A DNA stretch of 64,000 nt, taken from Agarophyton chilense. Lineage: Eukaryota; Rhodophyta; Florideophyceae; Gracilariales; Gracilariaceae. Shown here one piece after another: positions 1-10,503 of this stretch. The translations under genes were made by a program, and so were the position numbers. The stretch spans positions 1,736,001 through 1,800,000 of the forward strand of contig JARGXX010000071.1 in the NCBI GenBank assembly GCA_030374765.1, read 5' to 3'. The first letter of the stretch is position 1. Each line of letters opens with the position of its first letter. Below the pieces are notes generated by a model. That model searched no databases. It saw only the letters and a list, made by a program, of their open reading frames with translations, and was not told the DNA's origin.

Positions 1-826
1 AATGAACCCGTTAAGATAAGGACGTATTTTCGGGCGGTTTCGGTTAACAAATTGGTTAGAAGACGGAAGTTCGCTAAAGCAAATGTGTTTCTCACGTATC
101 AGCCGGCCCGCTTTTGGGCCGTTCTACGAACAGCAGTCGAACGTCTAGGAATCCCTTTTGCAATAACTCTACAAATGCTAAGGTACAGCAGGACGACTAT
201 TGAAAATCTTTATGCTCGCCTTCCCGAACTGGAAATAAAATGACGAGGACGTCGGCAAAGCGATAAAAATTTGGAGAGATACTATTTATGTGGTTGAATG
301 TAGTACATTCAACCACAAACACTCTATCAAGCACTCAACGAATTATCTTTGGCACCAAGTCACAAGTTTGAAGCGCTTAAAACCAGTTCATTCACATCTT
401 TCAACGTGCTGCTGCCAGACTGGGCTGGGGGTCTGGGTCATGAGGTGGAAACTTAAGCCAAAAATCGGTTTAGTAAGTTCGTCAGAAATCTGCACTCGGT
501 TTGCAGAATTCTGACAGTCGGAATTTGTTTTCTGAATCAAATTCCGTAACGAAGAACTGCCTCCTGGAATATCCAATTAGAGCTGGGAACCGTTATCAGA
601 AAATAGAGTTTAGTTTGGAATAGAGTAGTGGACCTGGTTGTTGGAATTTGAATGGGTTCTTGGTCTAGGATTGGGTTTTCGGGAGTGAGAATGAGGTGGA
701 TTTGACTTCACTATTGTTTGGTTTTGTCGCTCGGATGCCATTGCGTGGTAGTTTAGAACATCATAACGTCGTATTAAAAATTGAGTTGTTGTCAAGAATT
801 ATTTTTCACCTTCCCAATATTACTTA
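1..826. other. Unassigned AT-rich flank
   Basis: No gene or transposon is recognisable here. Short open frames (for example 52-243 plus) have no family features. The only structured item is a near-perfect palindrome at 290-316, listed separately. The stretch ends at the TA dinucleotide that flanks the first Tc1/mariner relic. Confidence 0.5.
290..316. repeat. 27-bp palindrome with one-base centre
   Basis: The two 13-base arms are exact reverse complements around a single central G, starting GTGGTTGAATGTA. Such a tight inverted repeat can form a cruciform or RNA hairpin. Its role is unknown. It could be a terminal or insertion scar of a foldback element. Confidence 0.75.
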
Positions 827-2275
827 CAGTTGGTTTCAAATATATATCCCATGACAACAACTGCGCCAAACAGGCGTTTCATGTACTGTAAAGCACATTT
901 AACACCAAATCAAAACCACCAAGTCCAAAAGACCGTTACAAAAGTGTATCCTTTTGCGCAATCATTATCTCAACTATAGCTCGTGGCCCGTCTCTGACAC
1001 GCTCTGAACAACTGGCAATCATGAAATTAGTAGGTAAGGGTATGATTTCAGCAGATATAGCCCCAGAACTCAGACGCAGCTAAAAAAAATCAGCAACTCC
1101 ATCATAAACCCTACAACATACGGAACAAAGCGTTCAACCGGCCGTCCTATGTCACTATTTCCATCCGATAAGCGTGGAATTAAGCGAGAGGTGTACCGTA
1201 ACACTTCATATTGCATCACAATTGTCGAAAATCTGAATTTGTTCCTATCAAGATCTACTATATGGCATGAAGTTAACCCTCAAATTTGGTTAACTACACA
1301 TAAATGAGAAAAAGCTTTTGTTTAAAAAACCATCACAATAGCAACCGTGTGGAATGGTGTTCTAAAAAAGCCTACTGGAAAACTGTATTGAATACTGGTA
1401 TCTTTTCTGACGAAAAAATGGTCAGTCTTGATGGTCCAGATTCCTATAGATTTTACTGGCATGATCTCCGAAAAGAGAAGAAGCAATTTTTGACAAGGAA
1501 GTCAGAAGGGGAATTGGATAGGGCTTGGGCTGGAATCTCTACACAAAGAGCAACTGATATTGCTTTCGTTGAAAGTACTATGCGGTCTGAGAAGTATGCT
1601 GACGTTCTAGAAAACTATTTTTTACCGTTTTTATACTGTATGTACAGAGAAGAATTTATTTTGCGGCAGGATAATGCCCCTGTGCGTAAGTCTAATTCTA
1701 TGAAAAAGTGGTTTGTGCAACGCAATGACGGGTTAAGTCAGCGTACGGGTCTCGACCTGTGGTAGCGTGATAGAGCGGGTGCTAAGGTTCGAATCCTTGA
1801 CGGCGGCACTCCCAGAGTACTTGGTGCAATGGGCTGGCGTTTACTCCGTAATCCTACAGGATGGAGCTACGGAAACGTTGGCTTGAAGACCAAATGGTGG
1901 AAGTAATATACCAAAGGGGGTTATTTAGTATCCTAACGGTGCCTACCGTACTCTAAGGGAGAAGCGTCACTCGAGCCAAGTAAATAGTACTGGCGAGGCG
2001 CTGAGACCTCCCTGGAACTGTAGTGTTAATCTATTACGCTTATTAAAGTAAAATAATAATCTACATGAGTCCACCTGAGGTCGACCCGTGCACGTGTCGC
2101 CTGCAAGATCCTTCAGGGCCCGGTGGTTTACCGGGTTCAACCGGTATTATCGCTCCTTCACAGTTTGATGCTTTCAATATGTCCGATATGGAATGGCCTA
2201 CGCGCTCTCCTAACCTCAACCCTATTGAAAATGTTTCGGGAATGTTGGCCCGAATGGTTTGTAGTCAAGAGTGCC
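827..2275 (+). mobile_element. Tc1/mariner-type transposon relic, copy A, split by a SINE-like insertion
   Basis: It begins after a TA dinucleotide with CAGTTGGTTTCAAATATATA, matching the 5' terminal repeat of the intact copies at 14226 and 43226. The helix-turn-helix and catalytic regions of a Tc1 transposase can be followed with many frameshifts and stops: an FSDEK-type first Asp region near 1410, QDNAPV near 1670, and a Pro-rich segment with the IEN motif near 2195-2235. It is interrupted at 1719-2163 by a 445-bp SINE-like element. Homology ends near 2275, so the 3' end is lost. It cannot be active. Confidence 0.85.
1719..2163 (+). mobile_element. SINE-like short dispersed element, copy 1
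   Basis: This 445-bp unit is shared with 24368-24811 over its whole length. It splits Tc1 copy A and is flanked by an imperfect 7-8 bp target duplication (TTTGTGC at 1712-1718, TTTGATGC at 2164-2171). Near its 5' end is a tRNA-type internal promoter B box, GGTTCGAATCC at 1786-1796, inside a five-pair T-arm-like stem. An A-box-like stretch lies 30-50 bases upstream. It has no coding capacity. A tRNA-derived SINE fits best. A small non-autonomous LTR derivative is less likely because the ends are not TG...CA. Confidence 0.75.
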
Positions 2276-2339
2276 GCAAAATGCGAACGGTGCAGCAAAA
2301 GCGTTTGACACGGGTCGACTTCGGCGGAGCGGAAACATT

Positions 2340-2475
2340 TGGAACGCCGGGCTCGGCGTAGGAAGAGCGGAATTATGCGGAATGGCGGGTTCAGCGTACA
2401 CGGAGCGGAATTATGCGGTGCGGTGGGTCCGGCGTACACGGAGAGGATTTGTGCGGAGCGGTGGGGTAGAATATG
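2340..2475. repeat. GC-rich imperfect tandem repeat, period about 38 bp
   Basis: About three and a half units of a GC-rich sequence that begins near GAGCGGAATTATGCGG and ends GCGTACACG follow the truncated end of Tc1 copy A. Units differ by substitutions and small deletions. No gene is associated. Confidence 0.65.
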
Positions 2476-2836
2476 AAGTTGGAGAAGTTGGAGAATTTTT
2501 ATTATGACGGTAATGATGATGGAAAAGAAAGATGATGAAGTGTCTCATCTTAATATTGAATGCTCTTCTGTAGCATTCCAGGATTGTGAAAAAAACTAGC
2601 TCTTTACAATTATATCGTAGGTATCTACAGTTAGAGTCTCATAATTTCAAATAACACTATCGTGAACAGTGATGTAGATAGTTTAACATCAGACTACCCA
2701 CGCCGTAGGGATACTCGCGTTCAACTTATAACGAGAGCTTCTCTCTCGTTAAAGATTGTGTACTTTTCTATGTTCACTACACTCGCACTTTTTTGTTTTT
2801 TGAAAAATCTAACTTCCAAGATCCTTCTCGAATGAT
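2476..2836. other. Unassigned, possible 3' LTR remnant of the copia relic
   Basis: No coding sequence is seen. Lying immediately 3' (on the minus strand) of a copia RNase H, this stretch could hold its 3' untranslated region and LTR. A TGTTAAAC-type LTR start on the minus strand lies near 2690. No second LTR is available to prove it. Confidence 0.3.
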
Positions 2837-3168
2837 CTACTGTTCAATTTTGTGATAACATCGATTGAATTGATAGAAATGATCGAAAACCTCGTTTGGT
2901 GTTTGTTTTGTAATAATATCAGCTGGATTGTTTTCATATTTAGCTAATCCTACGCTTGAAATTTCATTGCTTTCATTAGCTTTTCGTGCAGCCGAAATAT
3001 TAATTTGTAGAGGTTTTTTTGCGGTAGACAAAGCTTTCGTGACTAAATTGAAAACACTTCTCGAATCATTTTACATTACTATTGATATAGTTCTTTCAAG
3101 AACAGATTCAAAATCGAATTTTGGAGTGTAGGAGAAATTGAAGGCGTCTGCAAAAGAATAAACGTCAC
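2837..3168 (-). pseudogene. Ty1/copia RNase H C-terminal remnant
   Basis: The minus frame reads from position 3168 to a stop at 2837, with one internal stop near 3075. It matches the end of copia polyproteins: an ADAF-type motif, a degenerate DSR(S)-F-LVTKA block corresponding to the DSK/R-LFD-VTK region, a KKPLQINI strand, and NNPADIITK corresponding to the usual NPADxxTK. The open frame runs right up to the LTR of chromovirus G1 at 3169. The upstream part of the copia polyprotein is therefore cut off by that junction and is not present beyond the other LTR. Confidence 0.8.
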
Positions 3169-3832
3169 TGTAGTATCCGCTCTAACGGAGAGAGCAGACA
3201 CCTGCGACAGCGTTCGGACTGTCGATGGGTCGCTTGCGGCGAAGAAAAAAAGGTGATAGAGCTACAACACAAGCGAGCTGGAAGTGGGGTGTAAGGCCAC
3301 TACTCGCCAGCGAGGGTGAACAGTGCAACTGTAGAACGTTGATGGGACGTAGGTACGAGACGGCTCGTGAAGTGGTTGGGGGCTGACTATCTATTATAGC
3401 TCGTCTGTATCTCCGGTTAAGGAATCCTAAGCGAGGAACAGAATAGTCATGATGCCCATGTTGTCCCCTTTACTTGGAGTCGGCGCATACGTCTGGTGCA
3501 CTTTATACTGTGTGCCAGGGTGAGTGCCCAAAAAAAATAAATAATACCCAGTGGTCAGACACTTAGCCAAACCACTGTATGTGTATGGTCCCTAATGGAC
3601 GTCTAGCTACAAAGGGTAGTAGAACCAGCCACGTGGATCGCCACTACATGCGCCGTTGCAAGCCAGTCCACTCGTGATACCACGTGTTCCACTAATGTAC
3701 CCTGCCTCGTGGCATCCTACGTGGTGTGCCGTTTCATATCAAAAGTTTGATAACATCTCTCACTTATGAGTTCCAACCGCGACTTCGCGAAAAATCATCC
3801 TATCGGATTCCCCGACATAGTAGAATACTACA
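3169..3832 (-). repeat. 3' LTR of G1
   Basis: On the plus strand it runs from TGTAGTATCC to GAATACTACA and aligns throughout with 12702-13368 and with the solo LTR at 30758-31424. An AT-rich TATA-like run occurs in all copies near the middle. A transcript starting in this LTR toward the element interior would read the antisense ORF that begins 168 bp away. Confidence 0.95.
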
Positions 3833-4000
3833 TACCTACCTCGTTAAGCGCGAAACATGGGGGACGCAAGAAGCGTTTGTACGCAGTCGGACAGGTTTTC
3901 CGGGTACTCATCGTCATCACGAAATCCTCGCCACCCGACCAAATTTTAGAGTTCTCAACAGCATTCTGTTCCTCACCGCTCTTCAGCTCGATCTCTCGCG

Positions 4001-5155
4001 ATGGATCCGAACGCCGGGTAAAACTCGTTTCAGCCCCCCTCTGAGGATCTGCCTTCTGGGGCTCCGTCCAACACTGCTGGTTCTGCATCGCAGCCTATTT
4101 CTTAACTCGGTTCATACCGTTCGTTCCCCACACCGTACACCGGATTCCGGTCTGTACCGTTACCTCAGCCACCCGTGGCTCCGATGCCGAACGCGGCTTA
4201 CGTCGCCTCTGTGGGTGTGCTTCGAGCTCCTTCTCGTCGTGCTCAGCGGAGCTACCCGCACCTGGCATATTTGGTGCCGTATAAAATGATCGAGATTGAC
4301 CGTATCCGGCGGAACGCGCGCTTCGAGCGCTATATCGGTATTCCGGAGCATTGGGCAGCGATTGAGAGTCCTCGTGGTTTCCCTGTGGAGCTCCCACCGG
4401 CGATCTCCTACATCGGGTCCGAGTTGGTCAACGACCCGTTCTTGGGATATTGGACGGTGGTCTATACCGAGTTTGTCGCCAAGATGGCCGTCTTCCTCCT
4501 GTAGGATGCTTATGATACCTTTAGAGTTTGGTACATGTCGCCCACAGCACGAAAGTATGCGAGAGAACTCGATCTTTCTCTTGTCCTGGGATCCCGTGCG
4601 AACCATGCCAACTTCCTCCATCTTGTGGATGTAATCGACAGTGTCGACTGGTCTGGACTGCCAGCTGATCAATCCGCTCGCGGAACCCGTGCAAAACACT
4701 ACGACCATTCTCCTGGACAAACAGCAAGTGCTGGAGATTTCGTTTGGTACGACTCCTGGACGCGCCAGTTGATCACCTCCGAACAGACTCGCTTTCTTCG
4801 GGAGAACCCGCGTGACATGCCAACAAACCAGCTTACTGGATACATGTACGATGCTACTCCATCCGAGAACGGAGAGGAACCGTATGAGAAAGCGCCGGGA
4901 GCTGAGGCTGAACTCGGTTACGAGGACGAGCCAGAGCTGGCAGGCGTAGCGACTTCCGTCGATCAATCCGCCGCGGCGGGAGTTGCTCAAGAGTACCTTC
5001 ATGGGTTTACCCAACAGCCGAGTGCAGTACCGGTCGAAGATCCAGGCTTGGATCCACTGAGGCAGTTCCTCTTAGATGCGGGCTTTCCCGTGGACCAAGT
5101 TGAGCGTGATTGCGCACAGCTTCTTGCCAACCTGCGTGCTCGCACGTCTCTTTGA
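4001..5155 (+). pseudogene. Antisense ORF of chromovirus G1 (env position, unknown function)
   Basis: From ATG 4001 one plus-strand frame runs 385 codons to TGA 5155, with only three internal stops (4019, a second near 4100, and TAG at 4502). About 18 stops would be expected by chance. It lies outside gag-pol, between the chromodomain (ends 5515) and the 3' LTR, and faces the opposite way. The N-terminus is Pro/Ser rich. A core around 4320-4500 contains YIGIPEHW and PPAISYIGSEL, which align without gaps to YVLRPDWW and PPVLAYFGSQI in the antisense frame of G2. The C-terminus is acidic. I do not recognise the family. A 284-codon open frame on the other strand (5014-4160) competes, but it lacks this pattern of conservative matches. 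Confidence 0.65.
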
Positions 5156-5224
5156 TGATCCTAGGAAAGACTCCTAGTCAACACCCTTGCGGTGGTATCT
5201 TGATACCAATAAAACCCCGGTGAC

Positions 5225-5412
5225 TTCGTGTCTTCACGTTCCCTTCTTATCTTCCAGTCTTCATCTCTTCTCGCTTCTCGAGTTCTTAACTTCTTCTTCT
5301 CGCTTCCCTAGTTTCATACTTCCCTTCTCGCTTCTCAAGTTCTTCAATCATCTCTTCTCGATTCTTGAGTTCTTCAATCCTTCTTCTCGCTTCTCGAGTT
5401 TTTTATAGGTGA
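5225..5412. repeat. Pyrimidine-rich tandem repeat in G1
   Basis: Repeated units of CTTCTCGCTTCTCGAGTTCTT-like sequence, of variable 35-45 bp spacing, lie just downstream of the antisense ORF stop. They sit between the two convergent coding units of the element, so they form the 3' untranslated region on both strands (purine-rich on the gag-pol strand). Confidence 0.75.
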
Positions 5413-5514
5413 TAATCAGTAAATTTCCTTTGCTTGCGTGTCTTCAAGTTTCCTCTTCATGATTTCTTGTTTTCTTCTCGCCTTTCGAGTTTTTACTACC
5501 TTTGTAGCCCATAC

Positions 5515-8500
5515 TTAGAAATGGGACGTGCCCATGAGCCCGACCATCGAGGAGTCGATCTCCCTGGGAAGTGGTAATCGCATGCGTCGATGATATCGCA
5601 CGAGTTGCGAACGGGGGATATCAGCTAAAGGTTCCCACGTATCCGCTTCCGGAGGAAAACCGTACCAACGGACTCGATACAGTAATTCTCTAGTATCTTC
5701 ATGCTCGCCATGTTCACATATGCGATCCATAACATATTCCTGGGCGTTCCCCAATGCTTTCGCTGTTGGCGCGAGACTCCTGTCAACAGGTTTGAAATGC
5801 CTTAGGGCTCACCCAAGCGTCTCTGTGTTAGCAGTCTCAGCGTCGCTAAGCGTTCGCTCGTCGACTCACTGTCGTTCTGCCTGCAGGAGCAGTGTACTCA
5901 TTCCTTGGGAACCTTTCCCAGATAAAGAGCTATCCTGTTTTCCAGGTTCCATAGAAGCGTACTTCTTCCTACTTCTCAATTCCATTCATGGATGAACTTC
6001 CTTTGGTTTATCCGATTCTGACCGCTGTTGGGTGGACGATGGTGCTTGCACCACGACAGGAGGCGATACCTCTTCTTCTTGCTGCCCACGAGGGATGGGA
6101 GCCGATATCAACGGAACAGCGAGTGGCGCATCACCTGACGGTTCAGTCTGAAGCGGCAACGGCGCGTGTTCGCGTGCACTCCTTTCCAAGTCCTTGGGGC
6201 CAAATTCCAAAACATATTTCCTGCTTTCAGGTTCCATTTCTGTACTTACAGGTGTGCGCGTGCCACGGGGCATATCCCGATACTTTGCAAGTTGTCCGTG
6301 ATTGGCGTACGCAACCGCCGGCGTTGGGAGATCAGGAGCTTTCTCCTCCGCTCGAGCCATTGGTGGCAGTTCGCTCTCCCCAGAGTCACTGGGACTTTTG
6401 CATTAACGTTCCGTCGCACTTGCCTCTTTAGTTCTACCAGATACCTGGACTTTCACTTGCGGGCCAGGCGCGACTTCAACGCGATCGCCCGATACACGTT
6501 CAACGTCCTCGCCTGTCTTGATGACCACTGTGTCTTCATCAAGGTCCACCACTTTGAAGGGTCCAGCCGCTATCGGCAACAACTTATGACGAGATTCTTC
6601 CTGTTTGTCCGGTCTTTCGATTCGTACGAAGACATGACCTCTTACTCGGATTGCTGGATTTCCTCTTCGCCTTCTGGCGTCATAGTTTCGCTTATAGCGA
6701 GCTTGCGTCTTTGTTAACTTTTCAGCGGCTTCTTCCGCTCTGGCCTTCAGGTCATTCCTCCATTTCAGATGGTACTTAGCCGGGGTCGGTGCGTCCAATT
6801 CTGTCTTGTCGTCGAGCGCAACCGGTAAACCCGGAGGTTTACGTGAGAGCACGAGGTCGAACGGTGCCGTCTTTTTATAGGTATGCACTTGCGTATTTTA
6901 CGCGTAGCACAGAGTATCTGTAAACATGTCCCATTCTTTCGGGTGGTCCGCGATGTAGTGTCGTTAGGCCGCTATCAGCGTGCGGTTGAAACGCTCCACC
7001 TGACGTTGCATTGCGGATGATAGGTCGTGGTAAAAACGTTTCGAATGGCCATAATGCGGCAAACATTCTGAAAGAACTTCGCAACGAATTGCTTCCCATT
7101 ATATGATAACAGAACTTCTGGTGGTCCGTATATAAATACCCAGTGTTTGATAAACGCCTGTGCGATTACGGTTGCGGTTATTCGCTTCAGCGGCACAGTC
7201 CGCATTAGCCTCGAGAAGCGGTCGGTGATTACCAATAGGTAGCGATAACCTCGCCTTGAGCGAATCAATTCCCCTGGGATGTCGATACTGACGTATTGTA
7301 AAGGCGCTTTCGCCTGGAATAACGTCATCGGTTTCCGCTTCCTGTAAAGCTTCATGCGATTCTTCGCACAGGTTGTACACAACCTCACTGTAGCATGGCA
7401 GTCCATTGCCAAAGTAGGCCAGTAAAAATCTCTTCTTAGATTCATGAACAACTTCGTTCCTCCTGGATGACCAGACAGCCTGCTGTAGTGTGCCAGATGG
7501 AGTACTCGACTCTTCAAGACGTGTGGAATCACGATTTGATCATGCTTTTCGACATGTCTTAACAGTATTCCTCGTGAATCGAGTGAAAAGGGGAGCTTCT
7601 CCCCCCCGTTAAGACGAGAGCGTATCGACGCACAAAACATATCGGCGTGATGATCATTGAGGAGCTCAGTACCCGAGATTCGCTTGAGTTGAACTGAAGG
7701 GTCAGTGTCTGCTAATGCAAGGAACGGGTCAGCATCCGAATTATCATCAAGGGTCTTTTTTTCCTTTTCTTCAAAAGATGGTAAATGGGTCTCCATGTAG
7801 AAGCAAGGTATCTCTTCATCGATTTCGCCTTGGGTTTCGCTCAGTGTTTTGAGTCACGATAGCGCGTCAGCTTGGACATTGGCCAATCCCTTCTTATACT
7901 TCACTTCGAAATCGAATTCAGAAAGGCGTAAGCGCCATCGTGTGAGACGATCAGACGGGTCTGTAATGGACAGTAACCATCGTAGAGACGAATGATCCGT
8001 GTTGACGGTAAAACGTTCTCCTTGGAGATACGGTCGCAATGTGGTTAGAGCCCAAACGACTGCGAGGCATTCCTTTTCTGAAACTGAATACTTCTTCTCA
8101 GCTGCGTTCAGCGATCTTGACCAGTAACCAATAAGTTTGCGTTCACCATCAGGGTGTGTTTGAAAAAGGGCACACCCTACTTGGTACTCGCTAGAGTCGG
8201 TATCCACTGAGTATGGCAGGTTGGGGATGGGCAGCGCCAAGACTGGGGCTGTAATAATCTTTGTCTTCAGCGTGTCTAACGCTTCCGCTTCAGCTTTTCT
8301 GAATTGTTCCAGCTGTACTGGTCGTCCTTTACGCAGCTTTGCGTTGAGCGGTGCCGCTATATGCGAGTATTGCGGCACGAATCGTCGGTAGACGTTGCAA
8401 AAGCCGAGGAAAGAACGCAATTGCTTCTGTGACGACGGAGGTTGTACTTCGCAGAGAGCCGCTGTTTGTGCCTCTTGAATGGCAAGCTGTCCCGGCTTGA

Positions 8501-10037
8501 CCACGTGTCCTAAGTACCGGACTGTGCCAGCGAATCATTCGCATTTCTTGAACTTCAAGGTGATACCTGCGCTCTGTAGTGCTTTGAGGATCTCCTCCAC
8601 ATGCCATAAATGGCTTTCCACATCCTGGGAAAAGATGATCACATCGTCCAAATAGACTAAACAAGTGTTCCACTTGTATCTTGAGAGCAAGATGTCCAGA
8701 GTACGCTGGAAAGTAGCCGGTGCATTCGTTAAGCCAAAGGGCATCCTTTTGAAACGGTAGAGACCAGCGTGACACGCAAATTCGGTTTTGTCTTGGTCTT
8801 CTTCCGCTACAGGCACCTGCCAATAGCCAGAGTTGGCGTCCAACGTGGTGAACACGTTCGCTTCTCCTAAGCTGTCAATACATTCGTCCATTCGAGGCAA
8901 CGGGTATGTATCCCGAACTGTAACTGCGTTCAGTTTTCGATATTCGATACAGAATCGTAAAGAACCATCAGGTTTCGGAACCAGCACCACTGGTGAGGCC
9001 CAAGCAGACTGAGCTGCTTCGATTACTTCTTCTTCCAGCATTTTGCTGACATTCTCCTTCTCGATTTGGCGAGTTCGTGGTCCCTCTCTGTAGGGTGGTT
9101 GGAAGATGGGTCGTGGCCCTGGGACCAAATCAATGTGGTGTTCCGTAGCGGAGATCTCTCCTAGTTTTCCACTCCACATGGATGTGTAATTCTTCAGCAT
9201 AGACCTGATATTCGTTCTGTAGGGTTCCGGCACATGTGCTAAGTCTAGCTCATCGACCAGGCTCTCTGGATCCTTTGCCGATTGCAATTGATCTCCAGAC
9301 GGAGTTTGCAGTTCTTCGTCCGTGTCACCGACATGGGTTAATCCCAATACTTCTGCAGTAGAAATATGAGTAGGGACCACCACTGTTGGATGAGGCAAAG
9401 CTGTTGCAACAACCTGATTCTTCGGTATCTGATAATCGTTATCGGTGAAGTTACTCACTAGTATCCGAAAGGGGCTACCAGGATCAACCTGAACAATGCC
9501 GTTAGCGACTAGCAATCCACGGGATTCGTACATCCGAGTATTTGGTTGAATTACCACGAGTCCGTGTCGTTCTGTTCTTACTTGAACCCAAGTTTGGGTT
9601 TGCGCCTTCAGCATGGCACTCTTCGCTACTCGAATCCTTTGCGAGACACCTCCTCGGGATTTCCCGTACTTCATAGATGGTGGAAGTGGAGGTGCTTCGG
9701 GACAACGACGCATTGGCTTGCGAACAATTGGTACCATTGATCCATCATCTAGTTCCACTATTCTTTTTCGCGGGCGAATGGCTTCGACAAACTTGTCGCA
9801 ATAATCACATCCCAGTACCACTGGTGCAGCTAACGTCTTACACACGATGAAGTAGACTAGGACTACAAAGCGTCCCAAACGCACCACGAGTCGAACTGTT
9901 CCCAGTGTCTTCAAAGCATTTTTGTTGGCATCCCGGATGTCCGGTAAAGGACCGTATCGAATACCTTCTAAGTCAGCAGGAGCGAGCTCCGATTCCCGTA
10001 TAAAGTTCGGACCAGCACCTGTGTCCAGGATAGTCAA
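5515..10037 (-). pseudogene. G1 pol: protease, reverse transcriptase, RNase H, integrase, chromodomain
   Basis: Protease active site LDTGAGPN is near 10025. Reverse transcriptase has SPVVLVPKPDGSLRFC and the YLDDV catalytic motif near 8650. After one TGA at 8535 the frame continues through the RT thumb and RNase H (TDSSEYQVG, EKECLAVVWA, TDHSSLRWL, ADALS then stop at 7854). Integrase follows with an HHCC zinc domain and VSIDIPG. The second catalytic Asp is Tyr (LSYNGKQF), and a one-base deletion near 6990 shifts the frame just before QVERFNRTL. The GPF module (AAGPFKVVDL) and a chromodomain (5754-5515, with YRVRWYGFPPEADTWEP) follow. The order RT-RNaseH-IN-chromodomain defines a Ty3/gypsy chromovirus. 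The copy is inactive. Confidence 0.95.
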
Positions 10038-10503
10038 TCAACGAGATAACAGAATCCTGTCAGAGCCGATGTCGGCGTAGACCTTATAGTTTCTTTTAGA
10101 CACTACCATGAGGTAACTTTCCCGTTTTGACAGACAAGTATGACGTTCCAAGGGCGATGTAACTCACAGTCAAACTGTACTCGCTTTCCGTCCGGCGGAT
10201 TGATTCCGTACGGCGGAAATTTCTGAGGTCTCAAGAGAATCTTGGGATTCCAAGCGCGGGAGCAGGGAGGCGAGCTCTCCCTGGTCAGCACTACGGGATC
10301 GAATAGTGCCGACCCCCTAGGGGCTCCCTCACTTAGTTTTCCGGTTGCACCGGCTTATTCGCCTCAAAGGCGCCTCTTCCTACTGGGGTTCCGGGTTGTA
10401 ACACTTCAGCATTCTGAGCAACCGGCTTGTCCGTCCGGCGCATTGGTGTCTGAGAAAATCAACTTTTGGCTTTCCAATACATGCCCGCCGGTACGCGGCT
10501 CCT

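Noticed and set aside
1741-1815. tRNA gene at the GGTTCGAATCC sequence
   Set aside because: The T-arm is good but no full cloverleaf with acceptor pairing is present, and the segment is part of a 445-bp repeated unit.
4160-5014. 284-codon minus-strand open frame in the G1 env position
   Set aside because: It is open and on the gag-pol strand, so an env-like gene was considered. It has no signal peptide or membrane anchor. The conservative protein-level match to G2 lies on the opposite strand, so I treat this as the shadow, with some residual doubt.
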